Shown here in pieces: positions 11,353 through 20,759 of a stretch of DNA of 64,000 nt. The stretch comes from Paulinella micropora. Taxonomy: Eukaryota > Cercozoa > Imbricatea > Euglyphida. The notes under the pieces were generated by a model. That model was not told the DNA's origin and ran no database searches. It saw nothing but the letters and a program-made list of their open reading frames with translations. The position numbers and the translations under genes were made by a program. The DNA is taken from the NCBI GenBank assembly GCA_009731375.1, contig BJOX01000106.1, positions 287,634-351,633 of the forward strand, written 5' to 3'. The first letter of the stretch is position 1. Every line of letters starts with the position of its first letter.

Positions 11353-13605
11353 GGGTGGAACAGCAGGGGGTGTGGTCGATTCCCACTCGACCGAAAACGT
11401 ATCTCCGTCTGCTGTTCCCTCGAGACTTTTGGATGCCTCTCGTTTTCCGTTATCGTCGCCGACCTGGTGTCGGCAATTGCACAACGTATGTGGGAAGCCG
11501 ATGTGCCACACAACGAAATCGTGGACCTCCCACAAAGGTTGATCACGCCCCTTGTTCGTGAGGATTTGGCGATGTTACCGGTGGCAGTCCTTAAGGGCAT
11601 TGCTAGAGCAACGGGGGAAAGATACATTCGCAACGTCTTGTCACAGGCACAGGATGCCGATGACCGCGCATTCTCGCTTCAGAGTTTTTGCGTTGACCGA
11701 TTGGTCGAAGTATCCGCGTGGGATGCAACTTTTGTGAAGAAAATCTTCGGCTCTAAATCGAACAAGGACGAACGTATGCGACGGGCAAACATCTTGCTGC
11801 AGGCCATGCAGGCTGTAGGATTGTCGTTGCCTGATCATCAGGCCAAGGCAAACGAACCACGGTTCGACATACTGTCCTTCGTCACATCCACCTCATGGGG
11901 AGACCACTCTTATACGGGGTCCAGCTCCTATCAGAGATCCCCCTCGAGTTCACCTAACCCATACTGGTCATCGTCGTCGAGCTCATCGAGCTCCTCGAAC
12001 CCGTATTGGGGCCAGGGGCCGCGACATTCTCCAAACCCATACGCATCTACATCTTCTCCAGCGGGGGGTAGCCCTAATCCATATGCCCAACAATCCACTT
12101 CGGGATTTCATTCTCCACCACCGGTGGGTTTGACATCACCACCTCATACTTACCAAGCACCACAGTTTACCATGCCCATCTACTCACCACCGCCCTTACC
12201 AACCCCCATGTTACCTCCCACACCACCGCCGGTTAGCCAGACACAAGGAGCCCCGCCCCCACGTCAGCCGGCGACAAAGAAAAAGAAAACACGTACAATC
12301 CCACGGCAAACCAATCAACCTCTCAGCTCATTAGCCATCGACCCTGGTCCGGCTGGATGCCCGTACGGGGTACAGAGGTTAGACGACCTTGGCAACCCGC
12401 CAACGGTCAAGTCTAATACTTTGTGTGACTATTTTCACCTCGCACTGGCTTTTAACTGCTTACCAGAACGTCGATTTTGAGTATGGCCCTGCCTCATGGA
12501 AAAGTCGTGTCAACGATGGCACACATTCCCGGGCACCCCACAGCACCCAATAGCGATGAGGCGGTATATACGCAGATACAAGGCGGGAGAGTCGAGGGTC
12601 AAGAGGCCGGAAGATGGCGATTGGGTGCCCTGCCCGAAACAGCAGGCACACATGAACTCGCCATTCCCGGACGTTGATGAACACGGACGGGTCTCTCTGA
12701 TGCCAAACGGGCACGTGGCAAGTTGGTGCGCCGCCTTCGATGCGGAAGCCGAAATGCTTAAGAACCAATTCCCGGCGGCCGACAAGTTCGCGGCATACAT
12801 GCCCGGGCAGGAGTCACTCCTGAGCCAGATGGGTAAGCCCACAGCACGCAAACGCAAACGCAAACGCAAGCAACGCGTCACATGTGTTGTGCAGGCCAAG
12901 GCCAGCCAGCAGGACACAAGTCCTCCAAGAAGCGCAAATTCAAGTCCTAGACAATCAACGGAAAGGACACACCCCGGGGCACGTAAGCGGGTGCGTTTTG
13001 CACACCCGTTGGAAACGATAGCCACCGCAGAGGGTGATGGACTAGTTGTCGGGACAGGCGCAGTAGTAACAGAAACACTAGTAAATAGGGTGACGGTAAC
13101 GGAGGCCACACCAATCCCAGGTCAGGTGACATAAGCCGAGATCGAGTCACCGACAGCTAGGGTTGCTGTGTCCCCACCCGCACCAGTAGTAGATAAGACA
13201 GTAAGAATGGAGGTTACACCAACGCCAGATCAGGTGACACAAGTCTGTATCGAGTCACCGACGGCTAGGGTTGCTGTACTCCCTTCTACACCGCAAGTAG
13301 AGAGTATTACGGGGGTCCCAGACCCCTCGATCACAGTCAATAGTACTGCTACGGCAGGGGTGAGCGAAGAGATAACAGAGGGGCACAACAGTAGTCGTGG
13401 CCGTCCACCTTCACCTGAGGTGACGACTTTCCGCAACAATGTACAGGCGGACCCTCACCCATCTCCACCCGAAGACGATGTCGCACAGGCGGCTAGTGAG
13501 GATGATGGTAAAATGGACGGGCTAAGTTGCCGTGTCCGCACAACGGACACCTGCGTAAGCAAGGCAGGTTCCATCCCAGGCGCCTCACTACAGAAAACAG
13601 ATTAA
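11351..13605 (+). pseudogene. Ty3/gypsy gag polyprotein
   Basis: Gag forms the virus-like particle. The frame starting at 11351 shifts near 11455 into the frame of the 337-codon ORF 11467-12480, which has a helical N-terminal part (VREDLAML, RRANILLQAM) and then a long Ser/Pro/Tyr-rich tail with repeated SPNPYW-like units. The same frame continues past TGA (12478-12480) into a basic KRKRKRK-rich segment and past TAA (13132-13134) to 13605. A duplicated block (GQVT/DQVT...IESPTARVAV) shows that the TAA is a CAA in the sister copy. No CCHC zinc knuckle was seen. Gag is assigned from position, not from a clear domain. Confidence 0.65.
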
Positions 13606-15130
13606 CATTAAAGCCAGGGCAAAACAACAAATAGCACCTCAACGGTCTTTGCTCGGTCGTGATGTTCGACTAGCCCCGGGAACGGTGGCCGGTTCCAATA
13701 TTAATCACCCGAATATACCACATATTGACCACGCCTTCCCCACACACACAGACAAAATGTATACTGCATCAACATTCACAGCACAGAATCCTGTAGTGTT
13801 CCCGGGCCCACGGGATGGCCCAAGCGTTGCTCCGGCGGTCGTTAGCCAGATGGGACTAACACCCTTGGTAGACCCGGACAAGCTTGGCGATGCCCAACGC
13901 CGGATGGCGCGCAGGTATGCTGAGATGGAACTGCAACAAGCACTCATCTCGACAGCCGAACCCCAGGACCTCCCTGCAGCGGAGGCAAGGGACATGAGCT
14001 ACACCCGTCTATTTTGGCGGGAGCTCAACGCCCACCTGGATGCCGGTAACGATAGCATGGCACATATCACCTTCGCTGGTAAAAGATTTATAGATAAATT
14101 CGGAAAGTTATTTGATTTCACGCGCGAAGGGAAGCTCGGATATATCTGGGGTGCTAACGACGGAAGAAGTGCGATCATTGGTCGTATTCCGTTGACGGTG
14201 CAATTCCCGACTGGCATGACATACACAATACACGTCTTGGTGGTGCCAGATTTCCCGGAAACGATAGTGCTGGGTAAACCTGATTTGAAGATGATGGAAG
14301 CTCAGCTTCTATTGGGGCAGGATGTTATTAAATATGGAAGGGGCCGACATGTGGCAGAATACCCCATACTTAACCCTAGTCCAGAACGTCCGGTAGATAA
14401 TCCGTATAGGGGGAGAGCGCAGGTGACCTTGATCCCGCCCGCACCCCCCATACCGCATGATATACGGACACAGCAGCGTGTTACGCCCGCTGGCACAGCA
14501 TGGGTATACACGAATGTTTATGTCCCGGAGCTGACCGGCCCATGGGCGGGCTTCGAGGATTTAGCAGCTGAGCGCGAGGCCCAAATCTTGCTGCTGCGGA
14601 AGCAGGATGAATCATGGCACGGCTTTGACCAAACCTACCTATATGGGGGTGTGCAGAAACGGCCACATGAATTCATAAGGGTCAAATCGAGCTTGGTTTT
14701 CCATACATCGAAACGCCTCACAGAGGACGATAATGTGATGGAAAAGTTAAAACTATGGTATAAGGGATCGGAGCCTATACAGCCCGAGAACCTGTCGAAG
14801 GTGCCGAAACTTCTGGCTGACAGGTTGGATCGGGGCGAAGACATCACCATTATACTCCCGATACACCCCACCGTGATGTGGTGGAGGGATGTATTGGATA
14901 GGGTGGTCGATGACCCAATACCGATACCTAGTCGACAGGCTAAACCACTCATGGCATTCCGATTAGGATCAAGGCAGGATGGTCTGGCATACAGAACCAA
15001 ACTACTGACCCGAAAGGTGGATGACATGCGGGAGATGGCCTTTCAGATCTTGCGGGAGATGGCCTTTCAGATCTTTCCGGGGTTCTTTCACAAGTCGGCA
15101 GCGAAACAATACGCCGATATGTTAGTATAA
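13606..15130 (+). pseudogene. Ty3/gypsy protease region
   Basis: Retropepsin-like aspartic protease that would process Gag-Pol. It lies in the +1 frame relative to gag, with the frames overlapping near 13600, consistent with frameshift expression. HLDAGNDS stands where the family has the D[TS]GA catalytic turn, followed by IPLTVQF and VVPDFPETIVLGKPDL (the ILG-type block). The Asp-Ala-Gly-Asn turn is atypical. A tandem 24-base duplication at about 15026-15074 repeats REMAFQI. The frame has a TAA at 15128-15130 and then stays open to about 15330. Confidence 0.7.
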
Positions 15131-16589
15131 CTGCAGGAGTTTGCAACATGGGACAACCAGTCCACCACGCGATACCCAGGCAGGGACGCGAAGGATGAGG
15201 TTGAGGATCCGGACTCCATCTTAGAGTACCCGGATGACCCGAGAGACCAGAAACCGGCCGAAGAGATCATCGACGAAGTCGTGGCGCGACGGTCAGGTTC
15301 ACCTGACTTTTTCGGGATCTCAAGGCCCAGTTTTTGAAGAATAAGACACTTTTTGGACCCCTTGTAGCCGGCGGCGTGACGCACACTGCTGCTAAGATAG
15401 AGCGACAAGTGGGACAGACGATGCCTCGTCTCCGCGGATCGCGCCTCAGTTACAAGGAGGAGCAGATATGCGAGGAAATGATTCAAGATATGTTGGCTAA
15501 GCGGCTAATAGAACCGTCGTGGTCGGAGTACCGATCACCGGTTGGGCTTGCGCCAAAGCCGGATGGCAAGCAACGATTTTGCATTAACTACACGAGGCTC
15601 AATAAGATCATCAAGAGCGTTGAGGCACCAATACCCCGTATGCGGGATGGCCTCAACCGACTCCGGGATGCTAAGTTCTTTACAAAGCTAGACTTGAAGC
15701 ATGGATTCTGGAACATCCCTTTGGATGTGGAAAGTCGGGCGCTGACGGCCTTGGCCGTCGGCGGGAGACTGTACCAGTGGACAGTCCTCCCGATGGGATT
15801 GAAAACCGCCCCGGCTATCTTTCAGGATTGCATGAATCAAGCTCTGTCCGACCCGAAGTACGGTGATCCGAAGTTCACCGAAACTTACGGACATACTAAC
15901 CAGTATAGCTTTTGTTACATCGATGATATCGTTATTTATTCAAAGACAGAAGCGGAGCACCTGGCTCACGTGTCGGACATCTTGAGACGCCTAGAAGCCT
16001 TCGGCCTCAGGTTGAACCTAGAGAAGTGTTCGTTCGCTAAGGACCACATCGATTATCTAGGGTACAGAGTCAAGGATGGGGTAATAGTGTTGAAGGCGGA
16101 GAAGCGGGACGCTATCCGTTCCCTTCCACGCCCAAACACACGCACAGCGCTGCACTCCTTCCTCTGTATGGCACAGGTGTACTCGGAATTCATCCCGAAC
16201 TTCCAGGACTTCGTCAAACCATTACGGGACTTCTGCCTTCACGGCGACCCGGATGGCGAGTGGCCGCCAAAGGCGGCGGAGGTATACACAAAGCTGAAGG
16301 AGGCGTTGACACGAGACCCCCTCACAGAGGGCGGATCGGTCTTGGTTCTCCCCGACTTTGAGAAGCGTTTTGTTGTAGCAACCGACGCGTCGAAATACGC
16401 GGTCGGGGCCGTCTTACAACAATACGATTCTGACCACAAACAGTTGAGACCGATCATGTTCGTCAGCAAGAAGTTGACGCCCGAACAAGTCAACTACTGC
16501 ACCAGACAACGCGAAGCGTTGGCGATAGTTTGGGCGTTCGGTCGGCTGAGGGAGTACTTGTGGGGTGCTCCGAACATATTCTGGGCGAC
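15131..16589 (+). pseudogene. Ty3/gypsy reverse transcriptase and N part of RNase H
   Basis: RVT_1 reverse transcriptase. After a frameshift near 15320 the frame 15334-16589 shows SPVGLAPKPDGKQRF, KLDLKHGFWNIPL, LPMGLKTAPAIFQ and the catalytic YIDDIVIYS (about 15916), then the connection LVLPDFEKRF and RNase H ATDASKYAVGAVL and LTPEQVNYCTRQREALAIVW. At 16589 the RNase H is cut in the middle of the Thr codon that should precede Asp-His. The rest resumes at 20760 in the same frame. Confidence 0.92.
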
Positions 16590-16817
16590 CTGAGGCTCGA
16601 TGCCGCTAACATTGCACGCTACACCCAGATGCTGCGCGCCCTCTCCGCCCTCGCCACCCACCCTGCCTGCACCTTCAACGTGCGCTTGGGCGCACAAGGG
16701 CCTCTCAACCCACTCACTCTCTCTGCCGCCGCTAACAATATCTTTGGTCCCCAGCCCAGCCCGCTGCCGCGGGCTGGAGGAGGAGCGAACGTGCCCCCCG
16801 CCGGGCTGAGATTCTAG
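16590..16817 (+). CDS. orphan 3' end of an unknown gene
   Basis: From the left edge of the inserted block a + frame of about 75 codons (LDAANIARYTQML, FNVRLGAQGP, ends AGLRF then TAG) has the composition of real coding sequence, followed by AT-rich DNA with a poly-T run. It has no start of its own, so it looks like the last exon of a gene cut off at the junction. No function recognised. Confidence 0.45.
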   Translation: MRLDAANIARYTQMLRALSALATHPACTFNVRLGAQGPLNPLTLSAAANNIFGPQPSPLPRAGGGANVPPAGLRF

Positions 16818-16899
16818 TGTATAAGACGTTAATTGGATTTTTTTTATTAAAACTCTTTTTTTTTGGTGTGTGGTACTTTTCTGGCGCGCCACTTATCTG

Positions 16900-18045
16900 T
16901 CACTCTGCTTCCAGCTCGTACGGACTGGCTGGCGCTAGCGGGCTGGGTATGTAGCGCTGCAGGAGCTGTTCAAGCAAGCCGCGGTCCAGCGCCTCTAGCA
17001 GGCCAAGGGCGGGCGCCCGCGCCTGGTCCAGTAGAAAGGTCGCCTCCTTGGGATGATCTCGCAGCAGCTCATCTCGGTTGCGCGCACGGGGTGCTAGCCT
17101 CACGAGCTCAATCGCAGTCTGCAACAACAGCTTAATGGCCAACAGGCACAGGCGATCGTAGGTCTGCGTCCGGCATTCGGGGGGCGGTTGCTTCATTAAA
17201 CGCAAGTACTCGCGCAGGGTATTCCGCCGCACCAGCTCTTTCAGCAACGTGTTGCTCTCTCGCCCTTCCTCTTCGTCGTCCTCGTCCTGAATCGGGCAAG
17301 CTTCCTTGTGCAGGTCCAGACATTGCTTGCTGCAATACAAGTAGCAAGCACAACTCGCACAAGCCTGTAGTTCTGCAAGCAGCTCACTCTGGCAGACGGC
17401 GCAGCTCGGTGCCCTTAGCAGATTCTTGCATTTTGCCTCGTAACCTAGTACTTTGGACATCTGGCAGTACATTCCAAACCTGTCGTCCTCTTCTGACAGC
17501 ACAGAACAATTCCGGTTCTGCAGTATATATTTTTTTTTAAAATCCTTGAAATTTACCTTGTACGGCACCGATATGATAATTAGCGCCAGGGCCGGGAGGG
17601 GCTTACTCGCCACCTTCGTAGCCTGGCACTGTTCCAGCGTACGCAGCCACGCCCACCTTGGCTCGTCTAGTCTGGTTTCGGGCACGTACGCGCTTTCCTC
17701 GCACTCAACGCCCAAAAGCACGTATACCAGCCCACCGCCATTATGTTTCTGGGCTTTCTGTATGAGTTTTTTGTACACGCGCCGCTCCCGGATTCCCACC
17801 ACCATGTCTCCAAAATACATTTCTTGCACCCGCTTGACGCTCTCTGCATCTGGATCTTTACAAACCCGTTTGTGCTCATCCCAGTGTTTATGTTGGCATT
17901 TTAAATTACAATACCTAGCGGCAGAGCAACGCCCACAACTTCGCAGAGAAGGGCTGCTTTTGGCCGTGGTAAACTCCCGCAGGCATCCGGGCCAGTGACA
18001 ATGTCCCAACACTGTCGGAGTTGGCGCCTTTACACTCCCCATCAT
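16900..18045 (-). CDS. protein with two MYND-type zinc fingers
   Basis: A 381-residue protein starting at ATG 18045. Near the N-terminus is a full MYND finger: CHWPGC, then CGRCSAARYCNLKCQHKHW with DEHKRVC. A second, shorter one around residues 215-255 has CAVC, CASCACYLYCSKQC and HKEAC, followed by an acidic DEDDEEE stretch. MYND fingers bind zinc and usually mediate protein-protein contacts; no SET or other catalytic domain is visible. The C-terminus is helical and ends at TGA 16900. It is encoded convergently with the orphan + fragment and downstream of the LRR-like gene on the same strand. Single-exon as read. Confidence 0.85.
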   Translation of the reverse strand: MMGSVKAPTPTVLGHCHWPGCLREFTTAKSSPSLRSCGRCSAARYCNLKCQHKHWDEHKRVCKDPDAESVKRVQEMYFGDMVVGIRERRVYKKLIQKAQKHNGGGLVYVLLGVECEESAYVPETRLDEPRWAWLRTLEQCQATKVASKPLPALALIIISVPYKVNFKDFKKKYILQNRNCSVLSEEDDRFGMYCQMSKVLGYEAKCKNLLRAPSCAVCQSELLAELQACASCACYLYCSKQCLDLHKEACPIQDEDDEEEGRESNTLLKELVRRNTLREYLRLMKQPPPECRTQTYDRLCLLAIKLLLQTAIELVRLAPRARNRDELLRDHPKEATFLLDQARAPALGLLEALDRGLLEQLLQRYIPSPLAPASPYELEAE

Positions 18046-18207
18046 ATTACACCTTCAAACACTCCCTCGCCGTACCGAGTGGAAGGGGAGACAAGGTGTG
18101 AAATGGGGAGGGAGAAGAGGCAGGGGGGGGGAAGGGAGGGGGGAAGGAGGGACAAGAGGGAACGACGGGAGGGGGGGGAGAAATCTGCTCCTCCCCTTTC
18201 CTCTTTC
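18046..18207. repeat. GA/CT-rich spacer
   Basis: Purine-rich (GGGGAGGGAG-type) and CT-rich low-complexity DNA between the LRR-like and MYND genes. No gene seen; it may hold the MYND gene promoter. Confidence 0.6.
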
Positions 18208-19537
18208 CTATTCCTCTCTCTCTCTCTTTCTCTCTCTTTCTTGCACGATCTCTGACGGGTTACCTCCAGCCCGCGCTAGCGGTATGCCGAGGCCCGAGCA
18301 GTTCTTCAACACCAGCTCCGTCAGAACCCCTGCGCCTGACAGCCGGATAGTGACAGAACTGCCCACTATCCGGCAGCGCACCAGGCGCAGGACGCGCAGA
18401 GTCTCCGGCAAGGTCCACTCGGTGCCCTGGGCCCGAAATGTAAAGCCACAAAGCTCAAGCACCCGCAAACCTCGCCGGGGAAAGTCAGGCAGTGGCAGGC
18501 AAAGACAGCCCGTGGACTGCCTGCCGCTGCCCCACAACGTGGGCCGTCTTCTCAGGGACAGGCGTAGCCCCGCCAGGCGCGACAGCAGGCCCTTCGTGTG
18601 GAGGAACGACGCCCATTGCTCAGGGCTAAAGCGTGACATACCTTGCAAGCTCAGCGAAGACAGCCGGGGCGTACTCGTTACCGACAGCCAACCCAGCTCT
18701 AGCAGATCTCCAAGCGCGCCGTAATCGCAGTCGTTTAAGCTTAGCTCCTGCAAAGCAGGAAACACCAGCCCGCCCCTCACCCCAAAGGATGAAGGCAGGT
18801 GTGAGAGCTCTAGCCTTTTCAGGCTGGGGGCTGCAACTCGCAGCCAGGGCGCCTCCCACCTTGCACTCTCGTANNNNNNNNNNTACCGACAGCCAACCCA
18901 GCTCTAGCAGATCTCCAAGCGCGCCGTAATCGCAGTCGTTTAAGCGTAGCTCCTGCAAAGCAGGAAATACCAGCCCACCCCTCACCCCCAAGGATGAAGG
19001 AAGGTGTGAGAGCTCTAGCCTTTTCAGGCTGGGGGCTGCAACTCGCAGCCAGGGCGCCTCCCACCTTGCACTCTCGTACAACCGGTAGCTGCGCTTCACC
19101 ACCACGCGCACCCCCCGCAGACCCGCTACACTCCTGCTCAGCCAGTCGTTTATGAGATTCTCCGTGCGCTCAGGCAGGCTCCCCAGATCCACGTCCAGCT
19201 GTTTCGTGCTTCTGGGTATACTCAACTCCAGTCCGGGGCTAAAGCCAATGTCCCAACATACTAGCCGTAGTCTTTCCAGCGAAGTACAACCTGTCAGGAA
19301 GCCGTTCAGCTGCAGCAACACATTTTCGGTCAGAGGGCTGCAAAATCTCACGTCCAACCCCACAAACCGTTGCGCATAGAGGTGGGATAGTTCCCTAGCC
19401 TCGAGGCTGCTGTCTTCTCGGGGCTGCAGCGAATCTCCAGGCCGCCCCTCCCACTGCCAGCCCCCGCTCGTGTTCAACACAAGATAATGCCAGGGCGGCC
19501 TCGCGATCGTAACGCGCCACTGCCGCATATCCCCCAA
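18208..19537 (-). CDS. LRR-like protein, split by a duplicated block and a gap
   Basis: From ATG 19537 the frame encodes a leucine-rich protein with irregular LRR-type units (for example LERLRLVCWDIGF, LKRLELSHLP, LQELRLNDCDYG, LRVLELCGF, LTELVLKNC), the pattern of a leucine-rich repeat solenoid as in F-box/LRR proteins. A 10-N gap (18874-18883) is flanked by two nearly identical 200-base copies (18674-18873 and 18884-19078), so about 200 bases are almost certainly an unmerged duplicate; skipping one copy keeps the frame. The last sensible codons are near 18264, where AG/GTAACC would be a good donor; the ERERKRERE tail beyond is microsatellite translation. The C-terminus may lie in another exon. 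Confidence 0.65.
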
Positions 19538-19791
19538 CGTCGCTTGGGGGAAGGGAAGAAAGTGAGGGCAAAGATATTAAGCAGGACAGAGCTTTGAGAA
19601 AAGGGGGAGAGAACGAGTGCTTTTGAAAACGGGATAGGGAGGCACTTCCCCCTCCCCAATCTCCTTCCCTGCCTCTCCCACCCCTTCTCCCACCCCACGC
19701 AAAGCACGGACTGGGAGTACTCAATGTAAATACCAAAGCAACTGCACTAAGCAAAGCCACTCGCTTGCTCAGGCCAGCAAAAAAGGGGAGC
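19538..19791. promoter_or_regulatory. intergenic region between divergent genes
   Basis: About 250 bases between the LRR-like gene (-) and the membrane-anchored gene (+), with CT-rich stretches. It must hold both promoters if both genes are real. No TATA box is convincing. Confidence 0.4.
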
Positions 19792-20082
19792 ATGGTTATA
19801 CTCTGCATTTTCTTCATAGTGTTGGCCCTTTTGATCACTGGTTTGGTACTGAAATTTGGACCAAAAGAGTCCAAGCCACAAGAAGACACAAATTGTGTTT
19901 CTAAGTGGTCCCAACCAGAGTACAATGAACAGTTTAGGTTCTTGGGCCCTAATCTAAGCAGCATTACGGATGCTGTCTTGTTGTATGCGGAGAAATCTCA
20001 CCAGTGTCTGTCAGTGGTGGCTAACACGGAGGGAAACGTGTCGGAACCGGCATGGCTGGCGTTGCAGCTGGCGGAATGTAGC
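19792..20082 (+). CDS. membrane-anchored protein, N-terminal part before gap
   Basis: From ATG 19792 the protein starts with a strongly hydrophobic segment (ILCIFFIVLALLITGLVL) and then a polar region with two cysteines and possible N-glycosylation sites (NLSS, NVSE), suggesting a type II membrane protein or a signal anchor. The stretch with SHQCLSV and LQLAECS resembles one lobe of a ricin-B-type beta-trefoil lectin, but too little is present to be sure. The frame is cut by the N gap. Confidence 0.5.
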
Positions 20083-20597
20083 NNNNNNNNNNNNNNNNNN
20101 NNNNNNNNNNNNNNNNNNNNNNNNNNNNNNNNNNNNNNNNNNNNNNNNNNNNNNNNNNNNNNNNNNNNNNNNNNNNNNNNNNNNNNNNNNNNNNNNNNNN
20201 NNNNNNNNNNNNNNNNNNNNNNNNNNNNNNNNNNNNNNNNNNNNNNNNNNNNNNNNNNNNNNNNNNNNNNNNNNNNNNNNNNNNNNNNNNNNNNNNNNNN
20301 NNNNNNNNNNNNNNNNNNNNNNNNNNNNNNNNNNNNNNNNNNNNNNNNNNNNNNNNNNNNNNNNNNNNNNNNNNNNNNNNNNNNNNNNNNNNNNNNNNNN
20401 NNNNNNNNNNNNNNNNNNNNNNNNNNNNNNNNNNNNNNNNNNNNNNNNNNNNNNNNNNNNNNNNNNNNNNNNNNNNNNNNNNNNNNNNNNNNNNNNNNNN
20501 NNNNNNNNNNNNNNNNNNNNNNNNNNNNNNNNNNNNNNNNNNNNNNNNNNNNNNNNNNNNNNNNNNNNNNNNNNNNNNNNNNNNNNNNNNNNNNNNN
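20083..20597. other. assembly gap (515 N)
   Basis: Run of N followed by ACAAAGA, A9, about 17 G and 14 C (20598-20642), a homopolymer pattern typical of poor contig ends. Confidence 0.95.
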
Positions 20598-20759
20598 ACA
20601 AAGAAAAAAAAAGGGGGGGGGGGGGGGGGCCCCCCCCCCCCCCTCTTCCACCTGCTGACAAGTGCTCCGGCCGAAGGTCTTGTGTTCGATTCAGCGTCGG
20701 CCACAGAAGAGAAAACTACTATGACTAGTTTGCAGCCCCCTGTAGCTGGCACTGCAAAC
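20598..20759. other. right end of inserted block, no gene
   Basis: Homopolymers, then about 115 bases of ordinary sequence up to the RNase H junction. No coding frame can be supported. Confidence 0.5.

Larger units (their letters stand above)
16590..20759. other. 4.17-kb host-like block inserted in Ty3 RNase H
   Basis: Removing these bases restores an uninterrupted RNase H (WAT to DHANLRW) to the base; a 2-base AC is present at both edges. The block is GC-rich and contains genes unlike the retroelement, two N gaps and homopolymer runs at 20605-20642. It could be a real insertion or a scaffolding error in which an unrelated contig was placed inside the element. Confidence 0.7.

Noticed and set aside
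12510-13109. Minus-strand 199-codon frame opposite Gag
   Set aside because: Shadow of the GC-rich gag frame; no start context or recognisable domain.
11467-15130. Alternative genetic code with stops reassigned
   Set aside because: Stops are few, of two kinds, and accompanied by frameshifts in a clearly decayed element, while the DMXL gene uses TAA as its terminator.
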